A stretch of DNA of 8,492 nt from Nitrospiraceae bacterium (GCA_003535475.1 DOHC01000006.1:1-8492), one strand, 5' to 3'. Counted from the stretch's first letter, positions 1-6,090 are shown. The notes: generated by a model from the sequence alone, not told the origin. Numbers and translations: made by a program.

Positions 1-707
1 CGTTCATCAGGCAGGAAAAACTCAACCTTGAACTCTACATTAAATCAAATGCCCTTGACTCAATAAGCAGAGAAGACATATTGCAGCTAAAAAATCAGTT
101 TGATTACAACCCTTCCCTGACAATCCACGCCCCTTTTATGGGTTTATCACCGGGCGCAGTTGATTCAAAGGTCAGGGATGTGACAATGGAAAGGTTCAAT
201 CATGTGCTGGACATTGCGAAAGAATTAAAAGTGAAATGTGTCGTATTCCATTCCGGATATGAGAAATGGAAATATGCCTTAAACATAGGCCTCTGGCTTG
301 AGCAAAGCCTCCTGACATGGAAACCTTTGATGAAAAAAGCGGAGGGAATCGGCGCCAAGATTGCAATTGAAAATATCTTTGAGGATGAGCCGACAAATCT
401 GAGAATGTTGATGGAAAAAATGGAGAATAATAGCTTTGGAATTTGCTTTGATTCTGGTCACTTTAACCTTTTTTCTAAAGTACCACTTGAGGATTGGCTG
501 GGATGTCTTAAGCCCTATATTTTGGAGCTTCATCTGCACGACAACAACAAGACCTCTGACCAGCATCTTCCAATAGGCAAAGGAACATTTGATTTTGGTA
601 AATTGTTCTCAGCCATAAAAGGCAGAGACCTTATTTACACGCTTGAAGCGCACAATCCGGAAGACGCTCAAAAGAGCATGGAGAGATTAAAAAGCTATTT
701 CGGATAG
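1..707 (+). CDS. Sugar phosphate isomerase/epimerase-like TIM-barrel protein (5' end missing)
   Basis: The frame is open from base 3, through a TTG at 81, to the TAG at 705-707. The gene therefore begins left of the window, and 234 residues are visible. The sequence fits the xylose-isomerase-like TIM barrel / AP endonuclease 2 family (metal-dependent isomerases, epimerases and endonuclease IV relatives). Candidate metal and active-site residues, numbered from base 3, are H42 in TIHAPF, H83 in VVFHSG, E123 in IAIEN, D150 and H153 in CFDSGH, H177 and H179 in ELHLHDN, and E215 in TLEAH. They lie at the ends of the expected strands. The GKGTFDF stretch before the last barrel strands is also typical. 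Substrate and pathway cannot be told: family members act on many sugars, and endonuclease IV is a less likely alternative because the protein is short. It is the only plus-strand gene and converges on the M48 protease gene with a 23-base gap; I see no terminator there. Confidence 0.85.
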   Translation, partial: FIRQEKLNLELYIKSNALDSISREDILQLKNQFDYNPSLTIHAPFMGLSPGAVDSKVRDVTMERFNHVLDIAKELKVKCVVFHSGYEKWKYALNIGLWLEQSLLTWKPLMKKAEGIGAKIAIENIFEDEPTNLRMLMEKMENNSFGICFDSGHFNLFSKVPLEDWLGCLKPYILELHLHDNNKTSDQHLPIGKGTFDFGKLFSAIKGRDLIYTLEAHNPEDAQKSMERLKSYFG

Positions 708-730
708 TATGCAGAATTGATAAATGAAAA

Positions 731-1588
731 TCACCGGACACTGCTTAAAAATCTTTTAGCCCTAAGCTGGACAGAAGACTGGTCTATATTAACCGAAGGC
801 ATGTTATTCTCCACTTCCTTTAACCTGTCGGACGTTGCCGGATGGGTCTTAAGCAGTCCTCCTTCAGTAGCCCTTCCCTTTGTTATGAGCCTTCCTATAA
901 AATCCTTTAAAGCTCCGGGATTATAACCTGCCTTTGCTAGATAACCAAGCGCAGCCTTATCCGCATCGTATTCCTGAGACTGGCCATAACCGTTCACCAC
1001 AAGTGTCTTTACAATATCATCAATAGAGCCTTCAAAGATGTTTACGAGGCTTGAGAGTTCTTTGGAGCCGTACTCCCTTGCAGCCTTAGAACCGATTATT
1101 GTCACAGCCTCTGTCCATCTTGCCTTCTTTATAGCTGAAATGCCGTCCCGATGGCTGATATGCCCAACCTCATGAGCAAGCACGGCAGCGAGTTCGTCTT
1201 CGTTCCTAACGGCATTCAACATTCCCCTTGTAATGAATATCATTCCTCCCGGACAGGCGAATGCATTTATCTCGCTTGAATCAAGTATTGCAAAGTGGTA
1301 GCCTCCGTATGTCTGCGGCTTATCAGAATGTAGCGCGACGGCCTGCCCTACATGGTTCACATAATCAGTGAGCTCCTTGTTTTCGAGCAAGCGGAACTGT
1401 GAAATAAGGCTTGCCGCAACAGCACGGCCTATATAATACTCCTCATCTTCGGATATAGACCTCGCAGCCTTTGACGCGGCTCCAACGGTAGCGAAGATCA
1501 TGTCGGGCGATATTCCGCTCTTCTCCATCGTTGCACAGCTGCCAAGAACAGCCGAAATAATCACCATCAATATCGCTCTCTTTATCAC
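731..1588 (-). CDS. M48 family zinc metalloprotease, predicted lipoprotein
   Basis: This 285-residue protein has the M48 zinc-protease core: HEVGH at 139-143 supplies two zinc-ligand histidines and the catalytic glutamate. E206 in QEYDAD is the expected third ligand, and THPATSDR near 248-255 is a typical C-terminal family motif. The N-terminus is a lipoprotein signal, with a hydrophobic run 5-15 and the lipobox LGSC at 15-18, so Cys18 should be lipidated and the enzyme anchored in the periplasm. This resembles the LoiP/BepA/YggG-like group, which handles damaged or misassembled envelope proteins; the substrate here is unknown. The start codon is GTG, whose last two bases form part of the TGA stop of the SH3 gene (4-nt overlap). 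GGAGG at 1601-1605, inside that upstream gene, can serve as ribosome binding site with a 12-nt spacer. It is the last gene of a three-gene coupled set with the cyclase. Confidence 0.93.
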   Translation of the reverse strand: MIKRAILMVIISAVLGSCATMEKSGISPDMIFATVGAASKAARSISEDEEYYIGRAVAASLISQFRLLENKELTDYVNHVGQAVALHSDKPQTYGGYHFAILDSSEINAFACPGGMIFITRGMLNAVRNEDELAAVLAHEVGHISHRDGISAIKKARWTEAVTIIGSKAAREYGSKELSSLVNIFEGSIDDIVKTLVVNGYGQSQEYDADKAALGYLAKAGYNPGALKDFIGRLITKGRATEGGLLKTHPATSDRLKEVENNMPSVNIDQSSVQLRAKRFLSSVR

Positions 1589-2052
1589 GGCAGGTTAAGC
1601 CCTCCGCTCGTTATGAAACTTTGCATCTCGCCTTCAGACACGGTATACTCGCCTATTCTGTCAACAGTCCTGAAATCGAGATTAGGATGCTTTTTCTTAT
1701 ATGAATTTTCTACCTGAGGGTTGAAACCTTTGCCTGCAAGCGAGACCTCGTCCGCAGTTGCTGACTGCGGACGAGAACCGAGCAGACCTGAAAGCTTGAA
1801 AGTTTTTTCCTCAATCGCGCTCTTGTGTATACATCCCTTTGTATTCTTGAATTTGACCCTGAACCAGTCGCCTTCCTGAGAGATTATCTCAAGCGTGTCA
1901 TTGTACTTCACCTTCGCCCTGACGGGTGAAAAGAATTTGCAGTCCGCCCTTATGGCGCTCTCTTTGGTAATTACGCGCGCAGTATCCGCGGCATCGGCAG
2001 CAGGCACGAGAACCGTCAGTAATAAACCTATAAGTATCGCTATCTTTCTCAT
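1585..2052 (-). CDS. Exported bacterial SH3-domain protein
   Basis: This 155-residue protein starts with a signal peptide (basic MRK, hydrophobic 4-17, probable cleavage near ADA/A at 21-22), so it should be periplasmic. Residues about 28-82 form a bacterial SH3 (SH3_3-like) domain: a variable first strand, then EGDWFRVKF at 60-68 and GCIHKSAI at 73-80, close to the usual G-W-V-H-K-S ending. Cys38 and Cys74 both lie in the domain and could form a disulfide. After a polar linker (91-101), residues 102-155 form a small C-terminal segment (LAGKGFNPQVE, then YKKKHPNLDF, ending ITSGGLNLP). I recall this segment from SH3 proteins next to M48 proteases, but have no established role for it. SH3 domains of this kind usually bind peptidoglycan or protein partners. 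The ATG overlaps the cyclase stop by 4 nt and the TGA overlaps the M48 start by 4 nt. The linker codons carry a perfect hairpin, listed separately. Confidence 0.82.
   Translation of the reverse strand: MRKIAILIGLLLTVLVPAADAADTARVITKESAIRADCKFFSPVRAKVKYNDTLEIISQEGDWFRVKFKNTKGCIHKSAIEEKTFKLSGLLGSRPQSATADEVSLAGKGFNPQVENSYKKKHPNLDFRTVDRIGEYTVSEGEMQSFITSGGLNLP
1747..1775 (-). repeat. Perfect 12-bp inverted repeat, 5-nt loop, inside the SH3 gene
   Basis: Plus-strand arms CTCGTCCGCAGT (1747-1758) and ACTGCGGACGAG (1764-1775) are exact reverse complements around the loop TGCTG. The stem has 8 G/C pairs of 12 and gains a G-U pair at its base in the minus-strand transcript. It encodes the linker residues about 93-102, between the SH3 domain and the C-terminal segment, and leaves the frame intact. 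It could slow ribosomes, protect mRNA, or simply be the product of template switching. Confidence 0.9.
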
Positions 2053-4154
2053 TTCTCAGTTAACTTAATTATATCCCATTTTTCGGTCAATTGTGCATTC
2101 TCAATTGCCTGCATACATCTTTTTTTATAGAACTCAGAAGGCCCGTCATCAGGGAATCTCTTAAGGATGCCCTCAAAAATATCCCGCGCATCATTAAACC
2201 TGCTGTTTTTGAACAATTCCAGCCCCTGATTATACAGCCTTACCGCTTCCTTTTTATTTTCCTCCATTTTTTCATTTTCAGCAACAAGTTCAAATATCCT
2301 CACCGGCTTAGTCTTCCCCTTAACCTCTATAAGGCCCAGAGCTCTTGTGAAAAAGATGTTTCCCGTTTTCTCTAATGTGCTTTCGCTTATGATAATCTTT
2401 GTTCTGAATACTTTGTTTGCACCCTCAAGCCTTGACGCGAGGTTAACTGTATCGCCCACAACTGTGTAATCAAACAGCCTGTCGCTTCCGAGATTTCCGA
2501 CAATCGCATCGCCTGAATTTATTCCCACCCTCATATTTATCTCAGACATTCCTTCAGCCTTAAACCTCCTGTTAATTTTCGAAAGGGCCTCTATGCAGTG
2601 CAGGGCAGCGTAACACGCATTTATCTCATCCCTCTCTGTATCAAGCGGAGCTCCCCAGAACGCCATTATCGCGTCTCCTATGTATTTGTCTATCACGCCC
2701 TTGTCCTTTATTATCACCTCGGTAAATTCATTAAGCACCGTGTGCAGAATCTTTGCCGTCTCTTCCACAGGAAGGCTCTCGGAAATTGTCGTAAACCCCG
2801 CGATATCCGTAAAGAAAACAGTGACACGCTTCCTCCTGCCTCCGGGCTTTATCACGTCGGGATTTTTTAATATGTAATCCACAATGGTCTCGTCCATATA
2901 CTGAGAGAACGCCCTTCTTACAAAACGCCTTTCTTTCCCTTCTGTGGCATAGCTGTAAACAGTCGCAGCAAGAAAACTTATGATTAGAGAAGCTGCCGGA
3001 TAAAGTATATGCATATAATAGGCACTCTTAAACAGCATTGCCGGAATAAAAAGAGTTACAGCGAATGAAAGAAAAAAAGTTGAAAGATTGACATAAACAG
3101 AGGACTGCCTCAGAACAGCATAGCTTATAAAAATACATATGAAAAGCATGAAAAGAATCACATACACAACTGCAATAGGCCTGAAAAAACTTTTATTAAG
3201 AATGTTGTCTATTGTAGCGGCATGGATCATAACCCCTGTTGATATAGAAGATATCGAAGTCGGCTTAAGGTCATAAAGGCCGGCTGCAGTCAAGCCGATA
3301 AAAACCTTCTTGCCTTTGAAATATTCTTTTTTTATCAGAGGCTCTTTAGATTCGCTGCTGTCCAGATAAGATTTAATCACATCAACCGCACATATGGCGG
3401 GAAATGAATTGTCTGTCCTGTAGTATCTCAGGATCATTTTATCTTTTGAGAGGGGGATTTCAGTATTCCCCGCGAAGATGGAGCCGTTTTTAAAAATTAC
3501 TGATCCCTTCTGAATCAAATGGTTGAGTATAAAATGGGGTATCGTATAATCTCCCATCTTAAAGACCAGCGGAATTTTTCTGTACACACCGTCTTCATCA
3601 GGGGGGATTGTTACATTGCCAGCGCCTTTAGCAGAGGATTTGATTATATCAATGGGAGTAATAGCAGAGCTGAACCTGAGTCCTGGCTTGATATCATCTT
3701 TTATTGATATTTTTTTTATGAACTCCTCATCTTTTGCGCTCAGCTCCCTCTTTTTGTTCGTAAGAAATAGCGCAAGATAAACATTCGAGGCATCTTTTAT
3801 GGCCTTTGCAAAAATCCTGTCATCATCCTCTCCGTATGAAGACGGCTCAGTATAAAGAATATCAATAAATACCGCATCAGCCTCTGACATGTATTCGAGC
3901 ATCGGAGCATACATCTGCCTCGGCCATGGCCAGTTAATGCCTTCTTTGCTCAGGTTATCAATGCTCTGCTGGTCAACCTGAACTATCACTATATCGCCGG
4001 ACGATTTAGAAGGATTCAGAAGTTTTGAGAAAAGGTCAAATGCCTTTAGCTCAAAGACGTTCAGAAGGCCGGAGAGATAGAGGACAAGGGAAATGGCAAA
4101 TGATATAGCTGAAAGGATAATTATCTTTTTGATTTTCTTAGGTTCAAGTGCCAT
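2049..4154 (-). CDS. CHASE2-domain class III (IIIb-type) adenylate cyclase
   Basis: This 701-residue inner-membrane signalling enzyme is predicted to convert ATP to cAMP. Order of parts: membrane helix about 9-30; CHASE2 sensor about 33-320, predicted periplasmic; three membrane helices about 325-347, 354-375 and 381-402; cyclase homology domain about 440-625; and a C-terminal tail with a TPR-like helix pair at about 634-680. Catalytic residues are complete: metal-binding D450 (FFTDIAGF) and D494 (YIGDAIMAFW), adenine-selecting K490 and T564 (FDYTVVGD), and N571 and R575 (VNLASRLE) for the transition state. The Lys/Thr pair marks an adenylate rather than guanylate cyclase, of the IIIb subgroup. 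The ATG at 4154 is preceded directly by an in-frame TAA and has no ribosome binding site. The next ATG, codon 81, would remove the first helix. The TGA overlaps the SH3 gene start by 4 nt, so the three downstream genes are probably made together. The ligand of the CHASE2 domain is unknown. Confidence 0.94.
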   Translation of the reverse strand: MALEPKKIKKIIILSAISFAISLVLYLSGLLNVFELKAFDLFSKLLNPSKSSGDIVIVQVDQQSIDNLSKEGINWPWPRQMYAPMLEYMSEADAVFIDILYTEPSSYGEDDDRIFAKAIKDASNVYLALFLTNKKRELSAKDEEFIKKISIKDDIKPGLRFSSAITPIDIIKSSAKGAGNVTIPPDEDGVYRKIPLVFKMGDYTIPHFILNHLIQKGSVIFKNGSIFAGNTEIPLSKDKMILRYYRTDNSFPAICAVDVIKSYLDSSESKEPLIKKEYFKGKKVFIGLTAAGLYDLKPTSISSISTGVMIHAATIDNILNKSFFRPIAVVYVILFMLFICIFISYAVLRQSSVYVNLSTFFLSFAVTLFIPAMLFKSAYYMHILYPAASLIISFLAATVYSYATEGKERRFVRRAFSQYMDETIVDYILKNPDVIKPGGRRKRVTVFFTDIAGFTTISESLPVEETAKILHTVLNEFTEVIIKDKGVIDKYIGDAIMAFWGAPLDTERDEINACYAALHCIEALSKINRRFKAEGMSEINMRVGINSGDAIVGNLGSDRLFDYTVVGDTVNLASRLEGANKVFRTKIIISESTLEKTGNIFFTRALGLIEVKGKTKPVRIFELVAENEKMEENKKEAVRLYNQGLELFKNSRFNDARDIFEGILKRFPDDGPSEFYKKRCMQAIENAQLTEKWDIIKLTEK

Positions 4155-4160
4155 TTAGAG

Positions 4161-4166
4161 ATTATA
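4161..4166 (-). promoter_or_regulatory. Consensus -10 box placed for a leaderless cyclase mRNA
   Basis: The minus strand reads TATAAT at 4166-4161, six bases before the ATG of the cyclase gene (CTCTAA lies between). A transcript from this box would start at or next to the ATG, and there is no Shine-Dalgarno sequence to serve a longer leader. No good -35 lies 16-18 bases upstream (AAGTTC at spacing 17). A second TATAAT at 4222-4217 is an alternative giving a leader of about 55 nt; its -35 is also poor. Confidence 0.4.
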
Positions 4167-4279
4167 ATAGCAGGTATTAAGGGGAACTTGAAGGGCAATC
4201 TCAAATGTTTCAATTCATTATAGTCTTCGTTTCTATTCGGTATCATTCCTATTAGGTTATTCAAGAGCGGCTGAATTTT

Positions 4280-4303
4280 TTGTCCATGGGGATCGTTGGA
4301 CAA
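4280..4303 (+). repeat. 7-bp inverted repeat followed by a short T run
   Basis: TTGTCCA (4280-4286) and TGGACAA (4297-4303) flank a 10-base loop, with TTTT at 4304-4307 on the plus strand. This is a weak hairpin at the left edge of the GC-rich island. On the minus strand, where the flanking genes are transcribed, the stem is followed by A residues, so it does not look like a terminator for apt. Confidence 0.4.
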
Positions 4304-4556
4304 TTTTCCCATTCATCAGAAACACGGTGACCATCGCATATGCAACCTCGGGCGAGCATGACTTCATGGTTACTGCGCTATTGGATGGGTCACTTGGGGT
4401 TTTCGTTGAACCGAGACCTGACCGTCTCCGAAGGACCGGCTGAGTTCTTTCCATCGGCATACCTTTACTTCAATCCAAAATACTGCATCAACATGGCGCA
4501 GACTCGCCTGAAGTTCTTCGAGAAGCTTGTTGACGGGACTTATCGGCGAGTTGATC

Positions 4557-4594
4557 CTCCGGAGGTAAGGTTCGAAGTATTCGAACTGCCGGAG
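4557..4594. repeat. Nested inverted repeats in the GC-rich island
   Basis: Outer arms CTCCGG (4557-4562) and CCGGAG (4589-4594) enclose inner arms GTTCGAA (4570-4576) and TTCGAAC (4580-4586) around a 3-base loop, GTA. The internal bulge is uneven (7 bases on the left, 2 on the right). The structure could form a 13-pair stem in either strand. It lies 62-99 bases beyond the apt stop codon in that gene's direction, with no T run, so a role as terminator is possible but unsupported. Confidence 0.55.
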
Positions 4595-4655
4595 AACAGC
4601 AATCTAACTCTATGTGGCGCGGACCTCCGTAAGAGGCCGGCCGCTCACCATAACG

Positions 4656-5189
4656 TCAATCCCCCTCAAACTCCGTAAGCGCAAAAACCTTGTATCCCTT
4701 TGCCTCAACTTTTTTTCTGCCGCCGACGTCAGGAAGGTCAACGATAAAGCACATCTCAGAGACAGCGCCCCCAAGCTTTTCTATCAGGGCAGCGGCAGCA
4801 AGCGCAGTTCCTCCTGTTGCAAGAAGGTCATCTACAAGAAGGACACGGTCGCCCTTCTTTATGGCATCTTTATGTATCTCTATAATGTCAGTTCCGTACT
4901 CAAGCTCATATTCATGCTTTATTATTTCAGCTGGAAGTTTACCTTTTTTCCTTATCGGCACAAAGCCCCTGCCGAGCGTGTAAGAAAGCGCTCCGCCTAT
5001 AATAAAGCCTCGCGATTCAATCCCGACTATCACATCAAACTTTACATCTCCTGTTATATATCTCTGCGTCAGGCTGTCAATAACAAGCCTGAAGCCGACA
5101 GGGTCTTTAATGAGGGTTGTTATATCCCTGAACATTATTCCTTTCTTCGGATAATCAGGAACCGTCCGTATCTTTGATTTTATCGGCAT
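4656..5189 (-). CDS. apt: Adenine phosphoribosyltransferase
   Basis: Apt joins adenine and PRPP to give AMP and pyrophosphate, the main adenine salvage step in the cytoplasm. The 177-residue product is close to the usual family length (about 170-185). It has the conserved start region DYPKKGIMFRDITTL, the IESRGF motif (57-62), the flexible catalytic loop YELEYGTD (94-101) and the PRPP-binding loop VLLVDDLLATGGTA (116-129) with Asp120 and Asp121. Two ATG codons stand side by side (5192-5190 and 5189-5187). I chose the second because GGAGG at 5200-5196 is 6 nt from it but only 3 nt from the first. The gene follows mtnP with 10 bases between its start and the TAG of mtnP, so the two are almost certainly one operon. 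The adenine released by MtnP is its substrate. The last codons touch the GC-rich island, but the C-terminus (LTEFEGD) looks complete. Confidence 0.96.
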   Translation of the reverse strand: MPIKSKIRTVPDYPKKGIMFRDITTLIKDPVGFRLVIDSLTQRYITGDVKFDVIVGIESRGFIIGGALSYTLGRGFVPIRKKGKLPAEIIKHEYELEYGTDIIEIHKDAIKKGDRVLLVDDLLATGGTALAAAALIEKLGGAVSEMCFIVDLPDVGGRKKVEAKGYKVFALTEFEGD

Positions 5190-5195
5190 CATCTC

Positions 5196-5201
5196 CCTCC
5201 T
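5196..5201 (-). promoter_or_regulatory. Strong ribosome binding site of apt, overlapping the mtnP stop
   Basis: The minus strand reads AGGAGG at 5201-5196. It overlaps the mtnP TAG stop (5202-5200) and sits 6 nt before the second of two adjacent ATG codons, which decides the apt start at 5189. The overlap suggests that translation ending on mtnP feeds apt initiation. Confidence 0.75.
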
Positions 5202-5970
5202 ATGATTTGCAAGAGTCGCATCCGTTATATTTAATCTTTGATATTGTTTTTAAAAGAAGCTTCTTAACATTTTCTGAATTCTTATTCATTATCGCCAGTA
5301 TCATCTCCCATGTGACAGGCTCTTCGCCCTCTTTCCAGCAGTCATAATCTGTTGACATTGCAATGGACTGATAACATATACCTATTTCCCTTGCAAGAAT
5401 CACCTCAGGCACGGTTGACATGTTTATCACATCTGCGCCCCAGCTTCTGAACATGTGTGATTCTGCCTTTGTGGAAAACCTCGGTCCTTCAATTGTAATC
5501 ACAGTCCCATTTGGATGATGCCTCAGCTTAAGTTCTCTTGCGGATTTGACTAAAAGAGTCCTCAGTTCTTTGCAGAAAGGCTCTGCCATGGGTGTATGTA
5601 TAACCTTCTCATCGTGAAATGTAAGTGCCCTGTGCTTAGTATGGTCTATAAACTGGTCAACGAATACAAGGTCGCCGGGCTTTATTTTCTCTCTGAGGGA
5701 GCCTACCGCAGTTGTTGCAAGTATATGCGTACAGCCTTCTTTTTTAAGCGCGTAGATATTTGCTCTGAAATTTACTCCTGTAGGATATATTGTATGGCCT
5801 TTGCCATGCCGCGCAAGGATAACCGTATCGACACCTTCTATTTTTCCGACAGTCAGAGCGGATGAGGGATTACCGTAAGGCGTCTTTACCTTCTTCTCTT
5901 TCTTATTCTTCATAAGGCGCGGGGCATCCATACCCGAGCCGCCGATTATGCCGACTTTTATCTTAGCCAT
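5200..5970 (-). CDS. mtnP: S-methyl-5'-thioadenosine phosphorylase (PNP/MTAP family)
   Basis: This cytoplasmic enzyme splits methylthioadenosine with phosphate into adenine and 5-methylthioribose-1-phosphate. MTA is the by-product of polyamine and related SAM-dependent syntheses. The 256 residues match the trimeric PNP/MTAP family: GGSG at 10-13 and RHG at 54-56 for phosphate, TTAVGSL at 86-92, EGPRFST at 161-167, MSTVPE at 184-189 and STDYDCW at 206-212. The TDYD motif, with two aspartates near the base, is the mark of enzymes for 6-aminopurines; inosine/guanosine phosphorylases carry Asn there, so MTAP is preferred over PNP. The C-terminus ends with a CXXC pair (C251, C254); some archaeal MTAPs carry C-terminal cysteine motifs that form disulfides, but a role here is inference. 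The start is ATG with AGGAG 5 nt upstream. A promoter lies upstream and apt follows directly. No other methionine-salvage gene is in the window. Confidence 0.94.
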   Translation of the reverse strand: MAKIKVGIIGGSGMDAPRLMKNKKEKKVKTPYGNPSSALTVGKIEGVDTVILARHGKGHTIYPTGVNFRANIYALKKEGCTHILATTAVGSLREKIKPGDLVFVDQFIDHTKHRALTFHDEKVIHTPMAEPFCKELRTLLVKSARELKLRHHPNGTVITIEGPRFSTKAESHMFRSWGADVINMSTVPEVILAREIGICYQSIAMSTDYDCWKEGEEPVTWEMILAIMNKNSENVKKLLLKTISKIKYNGCDSCKS

Positions 5971-6006
5971 TATCGCTCCTTTGTGATGACATGAATTTGC
6001 TTAAAC

Positions 6007-6036
6007 AAGATAAAAGAAGGAGACAGTTAAAGTCAA
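6007..6036 (-). promoter_or_regulatory. Candidate sigma-70 promoter for mtnP-apt
   Basis: The minus strand has TTGACT (6036-6031, five of six to consensus) and TATCTT (6012-6007, four of six) with an 18-base spacer. Transcription would start near 6000, giving a leader of about 30 nt that carries the AGGAG of mtnP. It sits just past the hairpin ending the upstream gene pair, which supports a separate mtnP-apt unit. Confidence 0.5.
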
Positions 6037-6057
6037 GGGTTTATCAGGAAATGGGGG

Positions 6058-6090
6058 GATAGAAATCTCTGCAACACAGAGATTTCTATC
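6058..6090 (-). terminator. Perfect 14-bp hairpin at the exonuclease stop codon, possible terminator
   Basis: Plus-strand arms GATAGAAATCTCTG (6058-6071) and CAGAGATTTCTATC (6077-6090) are exact reverse complements around the loop CAACA. The right arm contains the TAG stop (6088-6086) of the exonuclease gene. Position at the end of one gene pair and before the mtnP promoter suits transcription termination or protection of the mRNA 3' end. However, the bases after the stem on the minus strand are CCCCCATTTCC, not a T run, so it is not a standard intrinsic terminator. Confidence 0.5.

Larger units (their letters stand above)
4261..4655 (+). other. GC-rich intergenic island with a frame-broken ORF, possible gene remnant
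   Basis: The 501-base gap between the cyclase and apt genes has two parts. Bases 4155-4260 are AT-rich and hold the candidate cyclase promoter. From about 4320 the GC content rises to about 53% (hand count over 360 bases), clearly above the neighbours. On the plus strand one frame is open from 4192 to a TGA at 4441-4443, and a second from 4331 to a stop at 4676-4678. In the second, codons after 4442 have G/C in about three fifths of third positions and read as a plausible protein (for example RLKFFEKLVDGTYRRVD). Joining the two needs a frameshift between 4331 and 4440. Neither frame has a convincing start or ribosome binding site, the second runs into the 3' end of apt, and I recognise no family. 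It may be a decayed foreign gene fragment or non-coding DNA. Confidence 0.35.

Noticed and set aside
708..770. Terminator between the convergent plus-strand gene and the M48 gene
   Set aside because: Only a weak GCTTA/TAAGC pair with a 15-base loop, within the M48 coding sequence, and no T run on either side.
3004..3018. 12-bp palindrome TATATGCATATA in the cyclase gene
   Set aside because: It is explained by ordinary codons for Tyr-Met-His-Ile in a membrane helix and has no spacer; likewise AAGAAGCTTCTT in mtnP and GATAATTATC near the cyclase start are codon effects.
4121..4312. Minus-strand ORF of 63 codons just before the cyclase gene
   Set aside because: It overlaps the cyclase start by 34 bases in another frame, lacks a ribosome binding site, and has no recognisable motif. 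A small leader peptide cannot be excluded but nothing supports it.
4257..4460. Minus-strand ORF of 67 codons in the GC-rich island
   Set aside because: No ribosome binding site or family resemblance; it lies opposite the better plus-strand frames and probably reflects the absence of AT-rich stop codons.
4570..4586. GGTTCGAA-like segment as the T-arm of a tRNA
   Set aside because: No acceptor, D-arm or anticodon stem can be drawn around it on either strand.
4602..4655. ATCTAAC at 4602-4608 as an integron attC-like core site
   Set aside because: The short core matches the RYYYAAC pattern, but no matching GTTRRRY partner or paired inner boxes lie at the expected distance, and there is no integrase or cassette array.
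4614..5177. Open plus-strand frame of 187 codons opposite apt
   Set aside because: It is antisense to an unmistakable apt gene over nearly all its length and its translation resembles no protein; the long open run is a by-product of apt codon usage.
5981..6000. TGTGATGACATGAATT upstream of mtnP as a CRP-like site
   Set aside because: Only the left half-site TGTGA is present; the right half does not match TCACA, so a link to the cyclase through cAMP-CRP is not supported.
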